Source of the DNA: Macrotrachela quadricornifera
Lineage: Eukaryota > Rotifera > Eurotatoria > Philodinida > Philodinidae
Direction: 5' to 3'
DNA length: 64,000 nt
Assembly (NCBI GenBank): GCA_022393335.1
Contig: JAJEKB010020935.1
Coordinates: forward strand, 97,814 to 161,813
The notes beneath the pieces were generated by a model that did no database searches, was not told where the DNA came from, and saw nothing but the letters and a program-made list of their open reading frames with translations. Position numbers and translations under genes: made by a program. Shown here one piece after another: positions 46,657 through 59,354 of this stretch; position 1 is the stretch's first letter; every line of letters starts with the position of its first letter.

Positions 46657-47652
46657 TTAATATAATATGAATCGACGAAGCATTTGTACGATATTTAATA
46701 ATCCTTTTCGAAAAATACTACCACCACTTAAAGTATATATATAAAATGTTGTTCCATTTGATATATAAATCAAAAGTATAACTAAATTATAGATAAAATT
46801 GTCAATAGATATATGTAATATAGATTTAGAAGTATAATCTGTAAATGTTAAATAAAATCTATGTATAGATAATGGAAGTGATAATATTGTTAGAAAAGTA
46901 ACTTGAAAAAATAGCATTATTAAAAGTTGACGATCTGTCTTTTTAGGACGATGTTGTGATCCGTTTGATTTATTACCATGATTATTCGTTATCTTAATAT
47001 CCATTTGATGTACTCGATGATGAATTTGATGTATTTGAGCAATTATCATTAAGCCAAATATTGTCATTATTAATAAAGGACATAAAACAGTAATTAATGC
47101 AATGGATAAATCAGATAGAATACGACATTCTGATGATTTACTATAACATTTTGTTGGTGTATAATTAGGATTAATTTCATAACATATAAGCATATGAATA
47201 TAAACTCCAATAGATAAACAAATAGTAATAATTGTACCACGTTGAGCATTTTTTAATGTACTTTTTCGTCGACGAAGAGTAATACTACTTGATGAAAGCC
47301 ATCGATCAATTGTTGCTAAAGCAATTAGCCAAGATGTTGCCGTCAATGAAGAATAAACAATTAATCCACGTAATTTACAAAGACCACGAATTATTTCTGT
47401 ATAATCAAGATTCCAACCTTCAAGAATTCGACTTGTTAAACCAGAACAAAAGGTAATTATACTAGCAATGGATGACATAAGAAAAAGCCATGCACATGGA
47501 TTAGAACGAAGAGTTTTTTGTGAAAAAACAAGTATATTTAAAATATTACCAATAGTACCAAAGAAAAATATGAATATTCCCAAATAGCGATTGAGTAGAA
47601 GTGTTGCATTATTTAATAATTCAGCGATATGTGCATCTGATATTGAAGACAT
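46657..47652 (-). CDS. Rhodopsin-like G-protein-coupled receptor
   Basis: Intronless 331-residue seven-helix receptor. The extracellular N-terminus has one N-glycosylation sequon (NNATLL). TM1 carries GTIGNILNILVF with the conserved Asn. TM2 has a SSIASIITF segment in place of the usual LAxxD. A cysteine at the top of TM3 (LCKLRG) pairs plausibly with one in loop 2 (KCYSKSSEC). TM3 ends in DRW instead of DRY. Loop 3 is basic (HRPKKTDRQL). TM6 has LSLPLSIHRFY. TM7 carries NGTTFYIYTLSG where NPxxY is expected. These variants are typical of the peptide-type orphan receptor expansion of bdelloids, as I recall it. Ligand unknown; G-protein coupling is the family expectation. Confidence 0.85.
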   Translation of the reverse strand: MSSISDAHIAELLNNATLLLNRYLGIFIFFFGTIGNILNILVFSQKTLRSNPCAWLFLMSSIASIITFCSGLTSRILEGWNLDYTEIIRGLCKLRGLIVYSSLTATSWLIALATIDRWLSSSSITLRRRKSTLKNAQRGTIITICLSIGVYIHMLICYEINPNYTPTKCYSKSSECRILSDLSIALITVLCPLLIMTIFGLMIIAQIHQIHHRVHQMDIKITNNHGNKSNGSQHRPKKTDRQLLIMLFFQVTFLTILSLPLSIHRFYLTFTDYTSKSILHISIDNFIYNLVILLIYISNGTTFYIYTLSGGSIFRKGLLNIVQMLRRFILY

Positions 47653-49704
47653 TAGTTGTATATCTAAGTAAGAAAAATATAAAATATTCTTTTTATATAT
47701 GAAAATTAATCCTGCCTTCTAGTTCAATTATCGATCATAAACTTCTGGTGACAAGTAAAAAAAAAATAATATTGATTAAATTTATTAAATGAAATCATAT
47801 TTTTAAACGTGCACATTTAATATTTATTTTACAAATATTATTCATATGATAGATAATTAGAAATAGTAATTACTATCATATACTAAAGTATCAATACCAT
47901 TATACGACAATATATATTATAATTTCCATGATTTTTCAAACACTAGCTTTAGAAGAGTTTAATGATTTATTACTGTCATCATATGAACTTTTAGTTTTAT
48001 TTTTACATCCTTTTTTTAGTATTTGATAGCTGTCATAATTATTATCTTTTTTTTTTCTAAAAATTAAATGATAAATTGGACATGATTTTCATTGATTATA
48101 TTGAGGTAGTAATCTTACTTAGAGATATCTGTAATCTCACAGCATTTAAATCATTTATTTTATTGTCTATAGATATGCCATAAACAATTCTGAAATTTTT
48201 TCTTCAGAATTACTTATTTTCCATCTCGCTGATTAAATGAAAATGACTGCACTGTCAAGCTCGAACTCGAATGATTTCAAATCAGTACATATTTACTTAG
48301 AAAAGTTCAAAAATAGTGGCAGTAATACTTTAATACCTTACAGTAAGCTTGAAGTAGATCTCTTTTTATATGCAATTATAATAAAAGCATTAGTCTATCT
48401 TTTTGTTATATTTAGTCATAATCTGCAATAGTGATTCGTTTCTAATAGTACGTTGTATATTCATACAAATGTGTCCAAATAGCTTGCCTCAGAAGGTATC
48501 ACAATATAACCAGGACGAGTACTTCGAACGTTTGATGAACTTGTCTTATTATTATGTACTATCACTATTACCTTTCGGTTATTTTGATATGTATAAACTG
48601 TTAAGGTTTGAAAAGAAACGAGAAGCAGCAAGAAAAAGAGAAAACATTTCGAAGATTATATGAATTAATGTAACTGTCACACATTACTATTAACCGAGTC
48701 TTATTGAAACTTTGATATTCTATGATCCAATATTACAAAAACTTAGATCATAATTTTTATTATCACTGTAAGATACTGGTAATGGAAACTATGTTGCAGT
48801 ATGCGCGTTTCAGTATGTTTTTATTAAAGGATTTTGATTAAAAAAAATGCAAGTTTCTTTAACTCGTTATCAAAAAACCATAGTAGAACAATATTTGTCT
48901 GACTTACTTACTGTTTCAATATAAGAACGTCTTTAGCTAAATTTTATACACTTTGGCAAAAATATTTTATTGGAATTTCCAATGAATGAGATTATTTCAT
49001 TATTGATACTCGTAATGTAGACAATTGTAACCGATATCGATAGTCGCTCATTAACAAGTCATGATTAATTGTATACAAAATAAATCAATTGGATATCTGA
49101 ACATGAAATTAAATGAGTTATTGTAATACATAAAGCATGATCCAAAAGACTTAGTACTTTATAGAAAACTTCAATCTTTTTTTTTGAAATTTCTAATATG
49201 CTTCTTTCATATTTAAAATGGATGAAAATGATGAAAAGAGGAAAAAAGATCGAAAATATGACTGTTCATCATAAACACCAGTTACTTTATCATGTCATAT
49301 GAAAAATAATTTTCTCTTAATTCGAAGTGACATATTTTCGCTACAACTTGACCTATAATTCTGCAAATTTGAACTAATACTCAGCTAGTATTGATGGACT
49401 ATTTCCTCAATAGTGAGCTTTTCTTATTTATCATAAGGGAGAAAAATGAATTTTTTGGTCTACCGAGTGCAGTTTATTGTTGAATGTGAAGTACTATCGT
49501 TTAAAGATAATATTAATAATTGTTTTAGAACACTTTTTGACAGATTCAGTTGATTGAAATTTGCAGATTATCGAAATAGTTTTACAACAATAGTCAATTC
49601 ACTGATAAAGTTCGAAAACTACCTCTATCCTAAGTAATGTTTTATCATCAATAAATACAATTAAGAAAAAGAATATACTTAAACTTCTTCTTACATTAAA
49701 AGAC
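47653..49704. other. Intergenic, no supported gene
   Basis: AT-rich. Open stretches at 48237-48663 lack any domain; no repeats noticed. Confidence 0.45.
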
Positions 49705-49975
49705 CAGAGATGAAGAATCTACCCGTAGGTTGCAGCGGCGCTGCTGGAAAAAACGGACTTCTCGGAGAATTTTTGAGAAAAATTGAGAAGGGAAAATATC
49801 AGAGGTGCAGAATTTACCACTAAAATAAAAAAATTTCTCCAAGCACTGTACACACATGCGGGTAGATCCTGTACCTCTGTTCCCCCCACAGTCAATAGTT
49901 TCTTAAAACTTTTACCGCAATCAATAACTTTTCGAAAATTTCTCCTCACACGCGCGCGCCGATCGGTATATTTTG
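49705..49975. repeat. GC-richer patch with three related 20-25 bp words in both orientations
   Basis: CAGAGATGAAGAATCTACCC (about 49710), CAGAGGTGCAGAATTTACCA (about 49800) and, in reverse complement, CAGAGGTACAGGATCTACCC (about 49862-49881) are variants of one word. The block ends in a CGCGCGCG-containing segment near 49950. It is more GC-rich than its surroundings and looks like part of a nonautonomous transposon. Confidence 0.4.
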
Positions 49976-52104
49976 TATATCTGGAAAATATATTGGATCG
50001 AAGGTAAAATACAAAAAATTATTAAATGAGAAGGTAACCGTAGCTTAAATAGCGGTATTTCAATCTTCAAAAAGGAAATTTAATTTCTCTAAAAGAAAAG
50101 GCCAATTATTCTTGTTAGTGAGGAGTGCACTACTACATTAATGTTAAACTATTCTGTTTCTAAGCGACAACTGTGTCTACATGAACGAGCTAGAGAAAAT
50201 TAAACACATTTGGAAGAAAATATGATGAAAGGGAAAGTATATGAATGACATCAAAAAGACAAAATGTTTGGAGAAATATCTGAAAAAAAAGGAAAGAAAG
50301 GAACAAAAGACATGTACGTTATACGCTTCATGTATGCACGGAAATTAAAGCAACAGAAAGAAAAAGAAAACATAAGATATAATTGAGCCATACTGAAACA
50401 GTTCTCAGACGCAAATTTAATTATTTCTAGACGAGAATTAAATTATAAAACTTAACGCGGAGATTTCATATTTCAACAGAATATATCCATACTCCTCTGA
50501 ATCCATTATTATCACTTTTTAATCACATTCTAGAGTCTACGTCGTTCTCTCTATTGAAGACCTGAGGCTATAATATTAAATTTTTTTTTCGGTATTCATC
50601 ATATATTCTCTATCGGTTATAAACAGACAACTTTTGTAAAAATAAAGTATACAATAATCCAACGCTTCAGATCGAATGTATTTTATTTTGAAAACTTAAG
50701 TGGTAAAGTAATAGGAAATAAATATTTATTAATTGGATCTAAAACTACTATTTAAATCAGTTTTGAAAAAGCATTGAGAACCAGTTCAAGTTTTCGCCAA
50801 TGCAAAATCAGTATTATATTAGAATGCTTCAGTCAATTAAAAATGAAAGATATATCCTAGTATTTTCATAAAAAATCTGAACAGTATCAACCATGGAAGT
50901 TGATAAGACCCGAGTGATTAGTTATTCGTTGACTCAGACAGCAAGAAGCACCGAAGTTACCATCATCCTCGGATTATCTCTACAGACTGAATAAACTGAA
51001 TCGAAACAAGATTAATGTTTTGTACTTCCGTCTTATACATTGAATAAAATACTCATAAATTGAGGAAAGAATAGAATTATTTTCTTTAACATACATTTTT
51101 GACAAAAAGATATTCTGACACGTATATTTCTGAAAGTTGGGAAAATTTTTCAGATTTTTTTATGTGTTACAGGGAAACTATGGCAGATTCGGCAGGCCTG
51201 CAAAACGTCTTATCAATCAATTATTCATCAACGAGAAAGTAATTAACAAACGACATGAATCAATAAAATAAAGAACTATTTACATTATAAAAATTACATT
51301 AATTATTTGAATATATTTTTTAATAATATTAAGATAAAATGTATCAAAAACAACGACATATAGGTAAATATTGATTGATATATAGTATGAAACAATAAGG
51401 ACATGCATTCGTAATGACAATGAACGTCACAAAGGACTATTTTGAACGATCTAGAGAGCATGTTCATTACCCGTTCGCTTATGCAATCATTATATTTTAC
51501 TGGATATTTTTCTTCGACGTTTCTACAACACGGTATATATATACCCCAATAGAAAAGATAATATAAAAAGATATGAAAAAAGAAATTGACAAATTGAGTC
51601 TTTTAAAAGAAAGAAAAAGAGAATGGTTAATGCATGACAAAGTCCTTGTTGTTTGTAGTATATATATGCCTAGAAAAGAAAAGAAAAGAAAATACAGAAC
51701 GAAAAAATAAGTAAATGGATGAATGAATAAGATCTTTACACAAAAAAATACAGCGATACGTGTGAAGAAATCAAAATTTTTGAATATATTTTAATGAATG
51801 TATGATTAATCATAAATCATTCTTTTTTTTAGTTTAAGTAAAAAAATCTTTTCATCATAAAACTATCTCTTGAATAGTCTAGTGAAATGTCATCAGTTGG
51901 CATTGAATGGTAAAAAGATGTCCTCGATGAATCGTTTTTCCTTTCAATATACGTCATTTATATACCTGTGAAAGTATAATGATGAATAAAATGAGCACGT
52001 TGCCTAAACACATAACATGTGTAAATGAAATGGTGCGGAGCAATTCTATTCTTCGAGAACGTTTGACGTGAATAAGCCTCAAACTTGATATTTCAATACA
52101 TACA
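49976..52104. other. Intergenic, no supported gene
   Basis: AT-rich with A-runs. I see no coding sequence or repeat with clear boundaries. Confidence 0.45.
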
Positions 52105-52791
52105 ATGTATGTTAATCGTATGCCTCGCTTGAAACGGCAATTGGTATTCAAGATTATCGGTATAATTATGTCGATTATTGCTGCTGTGGTCTGGTTAGCC
52201 ACCATTGCCACTCTATTCGGTAGATGGGCCTACGAGGGTTTCGTTCGTTACGATTCGGATGATGGTGAAGTTGCATATATTTCAAATGTTGGTAGTAGAT
52301 TCAAGAGCGGTTTTATATTGGGTACAGTAACAACAGGCATACCTTACTTTTTGACAGTTCTCTTTACTAAACTCTATTTTGATTTGGAAATTCGACAACG
52401 ATCTAAACGAATTCTTTCTCTTGTATCGGTTATTTGTGCTTTTATCGCAAGTACATCTCTCATCTTATTATCTATATTGGATTCTATGAGACACAAAGGT
52501 GCTCACTACGCATTTGTTGCATTATTCATTATATTTACTCTTGTTTCGGCTGTTTTAATTGTTATATATCGTTTTAAAGCAAATCAATTCAATTGGGTAT
52601 TACATATTCGTGTTCTTCTCATTGGGACATACATACCTTTAATTATAACTTTCGTCGTACTAGGTGCCATTGGTGGAAGAAATAATCGAACGACTTTGTC
52701 GTCAGTAGCAGCATCTATTGAATGGGCTCTTGCTATTTTGTTAATTCTCTATTTCATAATATTTGCTTTTGATTTTTCATTTTACAAATAA
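52105..52791 (+). CDS. Frag1/DRAM/Sfk1-family-like membrane protein
   Basis: Intronless 228-residue protein with about six transmembrane helices: about 16-38, 71-88, 102-122, 132-153, 167-188 and 204-224. The first extracytoplasmic loop contains EVAYISNVGSRF, matching the [FY]PYISD[IV]G signature of the Frag1/DRAM/Sfk1 family (PF10277), and HKGAHYAFVALFII resembles the H-xxx-A segment before the fourth helix. Relatives include TMEM150 proteins and yeast Sfk1 (plasma-membrane PI4-kinase regulation, lipid asymmetry) and DRAM (lysosomal, autophagy). Which of these it follows cannot be decided. An upstream ATG-poor leader and the motif support the chosen start. Confidence 0.68.
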   Translation: MYVNRMPRLKRQLVFKIIGIIMSIIAAVVWLATIATLFGRWAYEGFVRYDSDDGEVAYISNVGSRFKSGFILGTVTTGIPYFLTVLFTKLYFDLEIRQRSKRILSLVSVICAFIASTSLILLSILDSMRHKGAHYAFVALFIIFTLVSAVLIVIYRFKANQFNWVLHIRVLLIGTYIPLIITFVVLGAIGGRNNRTTLSSVAASIEWALAILLILYFIIFAFDFSFYK

Positions 52792-54285
52792 CTATAGAAT
52801 AGTTTTTATTCAAGTCAATAAATAAATAAAAAGAAACATTCGATCGTGACTTTATCTGGTCTAATAAATATGAAAAAATTATAAAATAAAAATTTTCTTA
52901 ATATATTATGAATGTTCTAATTGTAATTTATTCATTTCTTGACACATAAAATCTGCTGAAAGTTTAATTTGTATATAAAACATATATATAATATTGGATA
53001 TGTTTTAGTAACCAACTAACAATCATAAAAAATAGTGTAGAAATTCTACAGTTGTTATAAAACTCAATGGTGAATAAGCATACGGAAATACTTTAACTTT
53101 ATACAATCCAAGATTTGTTGAATAGTTCGAGATATTGAATCATAATGAGATTTCTATTAATTTAAACGAAATGAGATGAGTAATTATTGAAAGATACAAA
53201 ACAATAACTTCTTTTCTTAATTTTATTTTGATGTGGTTCCTATTTTTAATACTAAATCGAAAGTAGTATTGAGTTTTTCTGCTATTCTAAAATGTTGTTT
53301 CAATTGATGTTATCAAATAATCATTTAATCTCGTTAATCTCATTTGAACAAGAATAAGTCAAACAAATAACTTTATTTCATTAATTATCATATAAGCAAT
53401 CGTAATTTATAATTAAATGATGTTAGTTTCATTTTATACATGAATTTAAGAACTTCGAATAGGATTTTCGGTTTTTTAGAATGTACTCATCAATATAAAG
53501 GATTTCGTTAAAGAATATGAAAATTCTATGATGATTCAAATAAAAAGTTTATAAATAAAAATTATTTGATTTCATTATGATATACGATGTTTAAGTTTTT
53601 CTATCAATCAATAATTCGTAAAAATCAATGATTGAACGAAAAGATTTTATTTGAAATCGATAATATTTTAATTTCTCTCTTTTTAATTTAGAGTAGAATT
53701 ATTGCAAAAAATGTTATTCAACTCAGTAAAAAAAAAATCTTCTGTATCTTTCAACACATCTTCGAACTTATGGAATCAATGAATAAATAAAGAGAAAATG
53801 ACAAAGCATCCGAAGGTTTTTAGCAAAAACAATAACAGTTGTTTTCAAGCAATTTTCAATGATACTAATCTTTGTATGTGTTGACTTTTGACGCAAGTGT
53901 ATAAAGAACTAGTATTTTCGATTTCGAGATTCTAGAGTATAAACTTTGTAATGAATAGAAAAAATAGTTAAATAAATTTATGGATGTACTTGTTGAAAGA
54001 AATATGTTTTAATGATTGCCTATAGGCAGTGATAAGAAGAATAGAAAAGTAAAATAAATGATAAAAAAAATATATATTTTATATTAAAAGATTGTTTTGA
54101 TATTTCTTGGTTCTTGACTTATCAATAATTCCACTATCGACATTTTATTTATTTTATCTTTTTGCTCTTTCTCGTTGGGGTCTCTTTGCTATCGTATAAC
54201 GAAAATAATGAATGAGTAATAGTTTAATCTTTTTGTAACTATTAATCATGAGAGAAGTATATTTATGTTTTACAAATATAAAGTA
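52792..54285. other. Intergenic, no supported gene
   Basis: AT-rich DNA with no recognisable feature. Confidence 0.5.
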
Positions 54286-54651
54286 GTATCTGTTAGAGGA
54301 TGATGTATGTCATCCTCTTTTTCTTTTCTGTTCACCATATATCTTCTTTCGTTCTCTTCTCTGCACATATGTTTCTGTTCTGTCCACATATGTTCTCATA
54401 TGTTAGTTGTCATTTCATCATATGTCTCTCTGTTCACCTTATTTCATCATCTTTTCATTTTCTTACTTCATCATCTTTCGTTTCATCATCTTCTTCTTTG
54501 TGAGGCTGGTCACCGTTGGTCAGTTTCACCTTTGTTCGATCTAGTATATAATGATGATTTCTTTTGCAATAAATCATCAGTCATTCGTTCATTCCTTCAC
54601 CTTCATCTAGTCTCTAGCTGGACAGTCCTCATAGGACCCGTTCACAGTATC
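54286..54651 (+). mobile_element. Solo LTR with 5-bp target-site duplication
   Basis: A 356-bp unit (54291-54646) starts TGTTAGAGGATG and ends CCCGTTCACA, i.e. TGT...ACA termini, and is flanked by GTATC on both sides (54286-54290 and 54647-54651). Inside are a TATATAA box (54545-54551) and AATAAA (54568-54573). The left end forms a small hairpin (GAGGATGA / TCATCCTC). The unit is pyrimidine-rich, unlike the flanks. This is the expected product of recombination between the LTRs of a retrotransposon. It lies 83 bp upstream of the acetyltransferase start codon. Confidence 0.82.
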
Positions 54652-54734
54652 TAATCTTTATAATTTGCTTTCTCTTACTCAAATTATTTATCGTTATAGA
54701 CAATAATAATTATATAACATTTTGATTGTTAAAA

Positions 54735-55367
54735 ATGAATATTACTAATACAGATGAAACTACATCATCAGAATTAATCAATAATGATAATACTAAACAA
54801 TCTGATGCTCCATTAACTTATCGTGCAGCCACATCAAAAGATTGCGAATCGTTGTCATTATTAGTAAACAGTGGTTATCGAGGTGAAATATCATGCCAAG
54901 GTTGGACTACAGAAGAATCACTTTTAGGAGGACAACGAATAGATCCACAAATGTTAACTGATATTATCAATGATAAAACAAATACTATTTTGTTATTTTT
55001 TCATCCAATTGAAAATTTTTTAGTTGGTTGTGTTCAATTACAATACAAACCGGCATTCAAACGTGCATGTTTAGCTATGTTAACAGTACGACCAGATTTG
55101 CAAGCACGAGGATATGGAAAATTTATCATGTCAGTAGCTGAAGATTATATTATTAATAATTGGAATGTTGAATATATAGAAATGGCTGTTATTCATCATA
55201 GAAAAGAATTAATAGAATATTATAATCGTCGTGGATATGTTAACACTGATCGACGTGAACCATTTCCTATGGATGATATTGAATGGGGTATTCCGAAAAG
55301 AGCAGATTTAGAGTTTTTTATTTTGGAAAAATGTGTGAAAAAAAACTTAAAAGAAAACATCAAATGA
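54735..55367 (+). CDS. GNAT-family N-acetyltransferase
   Basis: Start taken at ATG 54735, giving 210 residues; intronless. A polar N-terminal 25 residues is followed by LTYRAATSKDCESLSLLVNS (first strand and helix of the GNAT fold), an FLVGCVQLQYK central strand, and LAMLTVRPDLQARGYGKFIM, which contains the acetyl-CoA pyrophosphate-binding motif A (QxRGYG). It ends with VEYIEMAVIHHRKELIEYYN and RRGYV (motif B, with the usual late Tyr). The EISCQGWTTEESLLGGQRI insert is found in a subgroup of small-molecule GNATs from fungi and bacteria. Substrate unknown. A solo LTR ends 88 bp upstream and may influence transcription. Confidence 0.85.
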   Translation: MNITNTDETTSSELINNDNTKQSDAPLTYRAATSKDCESLSLLVNSGYRGEISCQGWTTEESLLGGQRIDPQMLTDIINDKTNTILLFFHPIENFLVGCVQLQYKPAFKRACLAMLTVRPDLQARGYGKFIMSVAEDYIINNWNVEYIEMAVIHHRKELIEYYNRRGYVNTDRREPFPMDDIEWGIPKRADLEFFILEKCVKKNLKENIK

Positions 55368-58300
55368 ATATGGACATTAAGGATTATTTTATAATTATTA
55401 TTTCTTTTTCGATTGTATCATTATAATGTAAAGATTTTTTTTTTTGAATAAACCTTCTATACTATAACGGTTAACTCTATTAAAACAATATTTTAAGATC
55501 AAATCAGCATGATACTCAGAAATTTTGGCTTTTGTATATAGAGATTACAATTTTCCTTAATTTTGCTGTATTTTTTAAAATTTTTTTATGGACTCGTATT
55601 CGAATCTGGTAGTAAATGTCATTAAAAAAAAGCGATGTCGTAGTCACAATTATATTTAATGCATTATCTAGTACAGAGTGATCGAAAACTCATGCAATTG
55701 AGAAACAATCAGATACCTCCGTTACGACTCAAATAAACGAGATAAATAAACATCTAGAAAGTCCGTTTATTAAGTATACTGTTTTTTTTCTTATTTGTAA
55801 ACAAGTAAAATATTTTTGTTGAGATCACTAGTTCTAGCTATTCTATAGAGTTCCAAGCACAACTTAATGGATTCTGTCAAATGTTATGGTCAGATATTCG
55901 ATGGCCCAAAGTATGGTTTTATGCACGATAAATGGCATTAGTGAAGGTTTGAAAATCATACCATGATCTATCAAAAATCTAATCATATAATTGGATAAAC
56001 CTTGTCAAGTTGTACTTTAAACTCTATTGAAACAGGTTTCTAGATGAATCCTAGTTACTTTTACTCGAATCTGTAGCAATATAAAATAATGATGATCATG
56101 GAAATGAGATTTTTCTGAATAGGCAACAAGTACACTAAAAATTAATCTATATATTTAATACCAATAGAACATGTAATAAAATTCTTCAAACAAAAAAAAA
56201 ACTTTATATATTAATATTAACAAAAGATTTATTTTACTTTAGTTAAAACTTCAAAGATAAATGCTCTTTTTTCATTTGTTTTACTTGTATTGATTAAATA
56301 TAGAAAATTAGCAATGTAAACAACAGTACTTGTAGAAATTCCAACTTGAGCATATTCAACAATAATTGTTGATAATAAATTATACAAATAATTCAATAAA
56401 CTTATAATATACGTGGAAATATCTCTATTTCTGTTTGTATTCATTTATGCAATATTTAGTATAAATATAAATAGCTACATACTTCATTCTCACATATAAT
56501 AATTGCAATGTGTGATAGGTATTTGAGTCTCTCATTAGTCTTGTTCTTATGAATGAAGAAGCATGTGATTAGATTATTTTTTCTTTGTTCTTCTAACTGT
56601 TAAAAATGTTTGCATATAAAACTAAAAATTTTTTTTCGTTCATTAATATCCTAAGAACCATTGTGTGATAGAGGCGATCAAAATAGCATAACACGTGCTC
56701 AATCGTTGTCTCAAATAATAATGACATTGTATCAAATATAAATCTCAATTGAAATATGAATGTGCTAAAAACATCATTCTTCAAAAATGGTACAATATAC
56801 AATTCATAGATGTTGCATTGGTCATATGTATTTTTTATCAGAGAATGTCTTTATTTATATTGGTAAAATTTCACTAAAATCCGAGATATCGATTGAGTAC
56901 TTGTCATGCCGTTTTATTTAGTTGTTTCTTTCCTGTAATAGCTTCGAAAAATCTCTTCTCAGTTGGTTCCAACTCTCAATAAAATCCGTGATTATTCAGT
57001 TTTTTATAGAAGATTGATAGATGATTGAGCAGTGGAGAAATAAAAAACTTACTTTCATTTTAACAATACTTTCGAATATTCAAATTTTTGACTTTATATG
57101 TAGTTCATTCTTAAGAAGTCAAAAATACGTGTCATCTGATATTTTATCTTTTTTTCTCAAATAATCTAATCAATTAAACGAGATTAGTCTACTAGTATTG
57201 ATTGTTACATTTACATAATTAGATGGATAGAAAAAAAATAATTAAAAATTTCAATTAATCTAATCAATCACAGATGAAATCATATCGCTCGAGTCCTTCG
57301 ATAAGATACGATCTTATGATTTTCAAAATGTAAGATTTATTTTAGATTTCAAAAGAATAAAACATGCCAAAGAACATTTCTCTCACAGTCATTGATATAT
57401 TTCCCATTGAACTCTATCTTCAATTGTTTTAATACTTTCATAGAGTTGAACTTTACCATATATTCGAATGATTGAATTTTACAATTGATTGTATTTTTAG
57501 AAAAATTTCTCTTTATTTAGATTTTCTAAATGAAAGGATGAATTCAATATAAAAATTGCTTTTCTATCATCTATTTAATTATTCCTTTTCACTTATTTTT
57601 GAGTTTCGATTAACGTTGCAATAAATTTAAGATATTATTCTCTTGATTCGATAAAATAAATTACAATCTTCATTTTAAAACAATAAAAATCACGTAATAC
57701 CATACAATTGCCTGAATAGTGTTACTAGATGAATATCGATTGCATCTAACTAATATTAAAGAATATATATTTCAACAAAAGAAAAAGAAGTAAAGTAATA
57801 AGTAGTGGTATCCATCTCTCCATGATTGTTGCTTAATGAACCCTATAATCGGCGAATTTTAAATGGTCAATCTTGCTGATGCAGTCACATAGACTGTGAT
57901 CTAGACTATTATGCATGAAGATTAGGCCGATAATATTGCAGTATTGAACATGTAATATGTTCATTTATAGTGATTTACATGAAAATAAATTATCTTAAAG
58001 TTTTAATGAGTGAGAAAAATCGAATGAATTAGATATGAGCAACTCTGACTCTGTGCCATTCAATTCTACTAGGAAAAGATGCCTCAATATCGCATTTAAC
58101 TCTAACATGGAGTCGCAAATGCGCGTCTTTTGATCGAATATATTTATTTAGCATGTTGGACTTTGTTTTATTCATGAAATAACATTCCCCATATCATTTA
58201 CTACATTATAAAAAGTTATGTAAGTTTTTGAGAAGAATAAGTGTATAGCTCTGAGCCAAAGATTGTAAATAAAATTTGAGTAATATTAGCAAAATGCTTT

Positions 58301-58631
58301 TTATAAATCAAAAGAAAAACAAGGTAATAAAATGAAATATATTTATTCCACCACTCGTTGAAACCTTAACGATAATATTTCATCTAGGCATGATGAAATT
58401 TTATCAATATTCTGATTATTAAGATCAAAACTATCATTAGTTTCACGGTTGTTCACTTGTAATTCGTACGTCAGCTGCAAGACACAGAAACAGTTTATCA
58501 AATATATAATATTTTCAATTTATTTCATTATTTACATTCTATTATTATTTATCTACAATTTTATCTATTTTCTAAATATATTCAAGTATATCTATGATAT
58601 GAATTGTATCTCTATTAATGTCATCATTGCA
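55368..58631. other. Long intergenic stretch, no firmly supported gene
   Basis: AT-rich. A minus-strand open frame at 56229-56444 (71 codons, starting MNTNRNRDISTYIISLL) is somewhat protein-like but has no domain. No repeats with clear ends were seen. Confidence 0.45.
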
Positions 58632-59354
58632 CTACTCGTAGTAACATTCAGATTGTGGTCGGGATGGTGGTCTAGACTGTGGTCTTGATGGTGGTCTTCC
58701 ACACGATTCTGATTTGACATTATAAGTGTATTGTCCTTGATAATTACCAGCAGGATGAAAATTGGCTACAACATAACAATTATGTCCATTTGATGTACAA
58801 CAATGACCAACACCAAGAATTTTCGATGAAATCCAAACAAGTTGTGTAAAACTTCCAGTCGTAGTTGAAAAACTTGGATATTCATAATTGTACGATGCTT
58901 TACCTTTATACCATTGCTTCACGGCATCAGCTCCTAGAGAAACAAAAATTTTCTTAATAATTATAAAATAATTAAATGAAAGATACCATTTTGACTATAA
59001 CTGTCTACTGGATATGATCCATAATATGTATATAAATTCTCTCCTAACGGTTCTCCATGAAATGTATTGCTACTTATAACCATATTATTTCTATAACATA
59101 AATATTCAGCATGTTCTTGAGCAATTCTGTTCAATTGAGAATTGAGTCCTAATGGTGGTGCACAATGAGCAGCACGACGTGAATTTATTGCGCTTAAGAC
59201 TTGATGTGCATATTCAGAAGATTTTACTTTTGATAAACGTTGTTGTCCATTGACTAGAATAATAAATAAATAAATACATCAAAATAAATGATAAACACTC
59301 ACCATTCGATGTAATGATAAGAATGAATAAGACGAATTTGTAGATGAAATGCAT
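58632..59354 (-). CDS. Secreted CAP/SCP (GAPR-1-like) protein, three exons
   Basis: Exons 59354-59303, 59253-58987 and 58933-58632 with introns of 49 and 53 bp; in frame, 206 residues. A signal peptide (MHFIYKFVLFILIITSN) is encoded by exon 1. The CAP domain follows with its canonical elements: LNSQLNRIAQEHAEYL (first cavity His), FHGEPLGENLY (Glu), GSFTQLVW (CAP1 signature) and NCYVVANFHPAGNYQGQY (CAP2 signature). The tail is a short Arg/Pro/Ser repeat (PPSRPQS twice) ending ECYYE. The cavity His/Glu residues are present. CAP proteins are secreted sterol- or lipid-binding or immune-related factors; the specific role is unknown. Confidence 0.9.

Noticed and set aside
54300..54654. Ser/Phe-rich frames near the acetyltransferase
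   Set aside because: They lie entirely within the pyrimidine-rich solo LTR and are composition artefacts.
55590..55625. ATTCGAATCTGG, a B-box-like word suggesting a tRNA gene
   Set aside because: No A box, acceptor stem or cloverleaf can be built around it.
56229..56444. 71-codon minus-strand frame
   Set aside because: Weakly protein-like only; no domain and no expression clue.
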